A stretch of DNA of 37,866 nt, taken from Deltaproteobacteria bacterium. Its GTDB lineage: Bacteria > Desulfobacterota > Desulfuromonadia > Desulfuromonadales > Geopsychrobacteraceae. The notes beneath the pieces were generated by a model. The model saw only the letters and a list, made by a program, of their open reading frames with translations. It had not been told where the DNA came from and searched no databases. Shown one piece after another: positions 37,080 through 37,866 of this stretch (the stretch's first letter is position 1; each line of letters opens with the position of its first letter). The stretch lies in assembly GCA_024280485.1 (NCBI GenBank), contig JAJRQB010000032.1, positions 1-37,866 of the forward strand. The letters run 5' to 3'. The translations under genes and the position numbers were made by a program.

Positions 37080-37090
37080 ATCAGGGGGCA

Positions 37091-37126
37091 TAACCACCGG
37101 GCTGTCGATCGACGCCCCGGTGGTTA
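37091..37126. repeat. Inverted repeat between argG and argH
   Basis: TAACCACCGGG (37091-37101) and CCCGGTGGTTA (37116-37126) are perfectly complementary around a 14-base loop. No U-run follows, so it is not a standard terminator. It may tune argH expression or mRNA stability. Confidence 0.45.
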
Positions 37127-37155
37127 CGCCACAGTATTTCAGAAAGAATATAAAC

Positions 37156-37866
37156 ATGAGCAGCAAACTCTGGGGTGGCCGGTTTACCCAGCCGACCGAT
37201 AAATTTGTTGAAGAGTTCACCGCTTCGATCGAGTTCGATCAACGCCTCTACGCCTACGACATTCAAGGCTCCAAGGCCCACGCAAAGATGCTCGGCAAGC
37301 AAGGAATCATTGCCGTCGCAGATGCCGAGCAGATCGTCGCCGGCCTCGAGGACATCCTCAAGGATATCGAAGCGGGTAAGGTTGAATTCAGCGTGGAGCT
37401 GGAAGATATCCATATGAACATCGAAGCGCGCCTGATAGAGCGTATCGGTGCTGTGGGCGGCAAGCTACATACAGGCCGCAGTCGTAATGACCAGGTGGCG
37501 CTGGACATTCGCCTCTACCTATGCGATGAAATAGATGCAATCCTCGTCTATTTATCTGCGCTTGAAACTGCGTTCATAAAGCAGGCCGAGCAAAACCTCG
37601 ATGTCATCATGCCCGGCTTCACTCACCTGCAGACTGCTCAACCAGTGCTCTACAGCCACCACATGCTCGCTTACCGTGAGATGGTCGCCCGCGACATCAG
37701 CCGTTTGGTCGATCTGCGCGCCCGTTTCAACGTCATGCCGCTCGGCGCAGGTGCCTTAGCTGGGACCACCTTCCCTATCGACCGGGAATGGGTAGCAGAG
37801 CAACTCGGTTTTGATGGCGTGACCCGCAATAGTCTCGACTCTGTCTCCGACCGCGACTTCGCCATC
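37156..37866 (+). CDS. argH: Argininosuccinate lyase (N-terminal part, cut by window end)
   Basis: 237 codons from the ATG at 37156 ([20 protein letters not shown]). Family motifs include [38 protein letters not shown] and the substrate-binding [16 protein letters not shown]. The signature loop (SSIMPQK in the family) would lie past the window end. It cleaves argininosuccinate to arginine and fumarate, the last step of the pathway. Confidence 0.96.
   Translation, partial: MSSKLWGGRFTQPTDKFVEEFTASIEFDQRLYAYDIQGSKAHAKMLGKQGIIAVADAEQIVAGLEDILKDIEAGKVEFSVELEDIHMNIEARLIERIGAVGGKLHTGRSRNDQVALDIRLYLCDEIDAILVYLSALETAFIKQAEQNLDVIMPGFTHLQTAQPVLYSHHMLAYREMVARDISRLVDLRARFNVMPLGAGALAGTTFPIDREWVAEQLGFDGVTRNSLDSVSDRDFAI

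Overview
The window looks like a chromosomal segment of a Gram-negative deltaproteobacterium of the Desulfuromonas/Geobacter/Pelobacter type (class Desulfuromonadia). This is inferred from the gene set and order: cinA, sensor kinase, recA, pilT, recX ... alaS, then hslVU and argB-argD-argF-argG-argH. No rRNA, tRNA or CRISPR was recognised. Most genes lie on the plus strand.

Layout. (1) 1-1034: end of a cold-shock gene and darP on the minus strand, then a divergent promoter region. (2) 1035-1565: an isochorismatase-family hydrolase whose 3' end is the attachment site of an integrated element of about 8 kb (1535-9537). The element carries a 595-aa tyrosine integrase, a second small tyrosine recombinase, an exported Sel1-repeat protein, a tight minus-strand operon of five unrecognised genes (one only 57 aa, one with a weak HUH-like motif), a repeat-rich non-coding kilobase and a plasmid-type accessory gene. 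The two att copies encode the same C-terminal residues with synonymous differences, so integration preserves the host protein. (3) 9667-13500: HD-domain protein, larB, larC and cinA. Together with the isochorismatase these form a cluster with a pyridine-nucleotide/nickel-pincer-cofactor flavour. (4) 13649-18070: GAF sensor kinase, recA, pilT, recX.

(5) 18161-24697: a defence-type island between recX and alaS. It holds a broken hsdM relic, an AbiEi/AbiEii-like gene pair whose first member has a PD-(D/E)XK-like N-terminus, and a 1363-aa NACHT/STAND ATPase with helical repeats and an apparent C-terminal PD-(D/E)XK nuclease domain. This last protein is the strongest candidate for a little-described immune system. 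(6) 24946-37866: YecA-like SEC-C protein, alaS, a cupin, a receiver-kinase hybrid, hslV-hslU, and the translationally coupled arginine cluster argB-argD-argF-(zinc ribbon/RDD membrane protein)-argG-argH, with argH cut by the window end.

The core genes are ordinary housekeeping: recombination and repair, proteolysis, arginine synthesis, alanyl-tRNA charging. The interest lies in the two insertions, one site-specific and integrase-driven, the other a defence cluster with signs of decay at its left edge.
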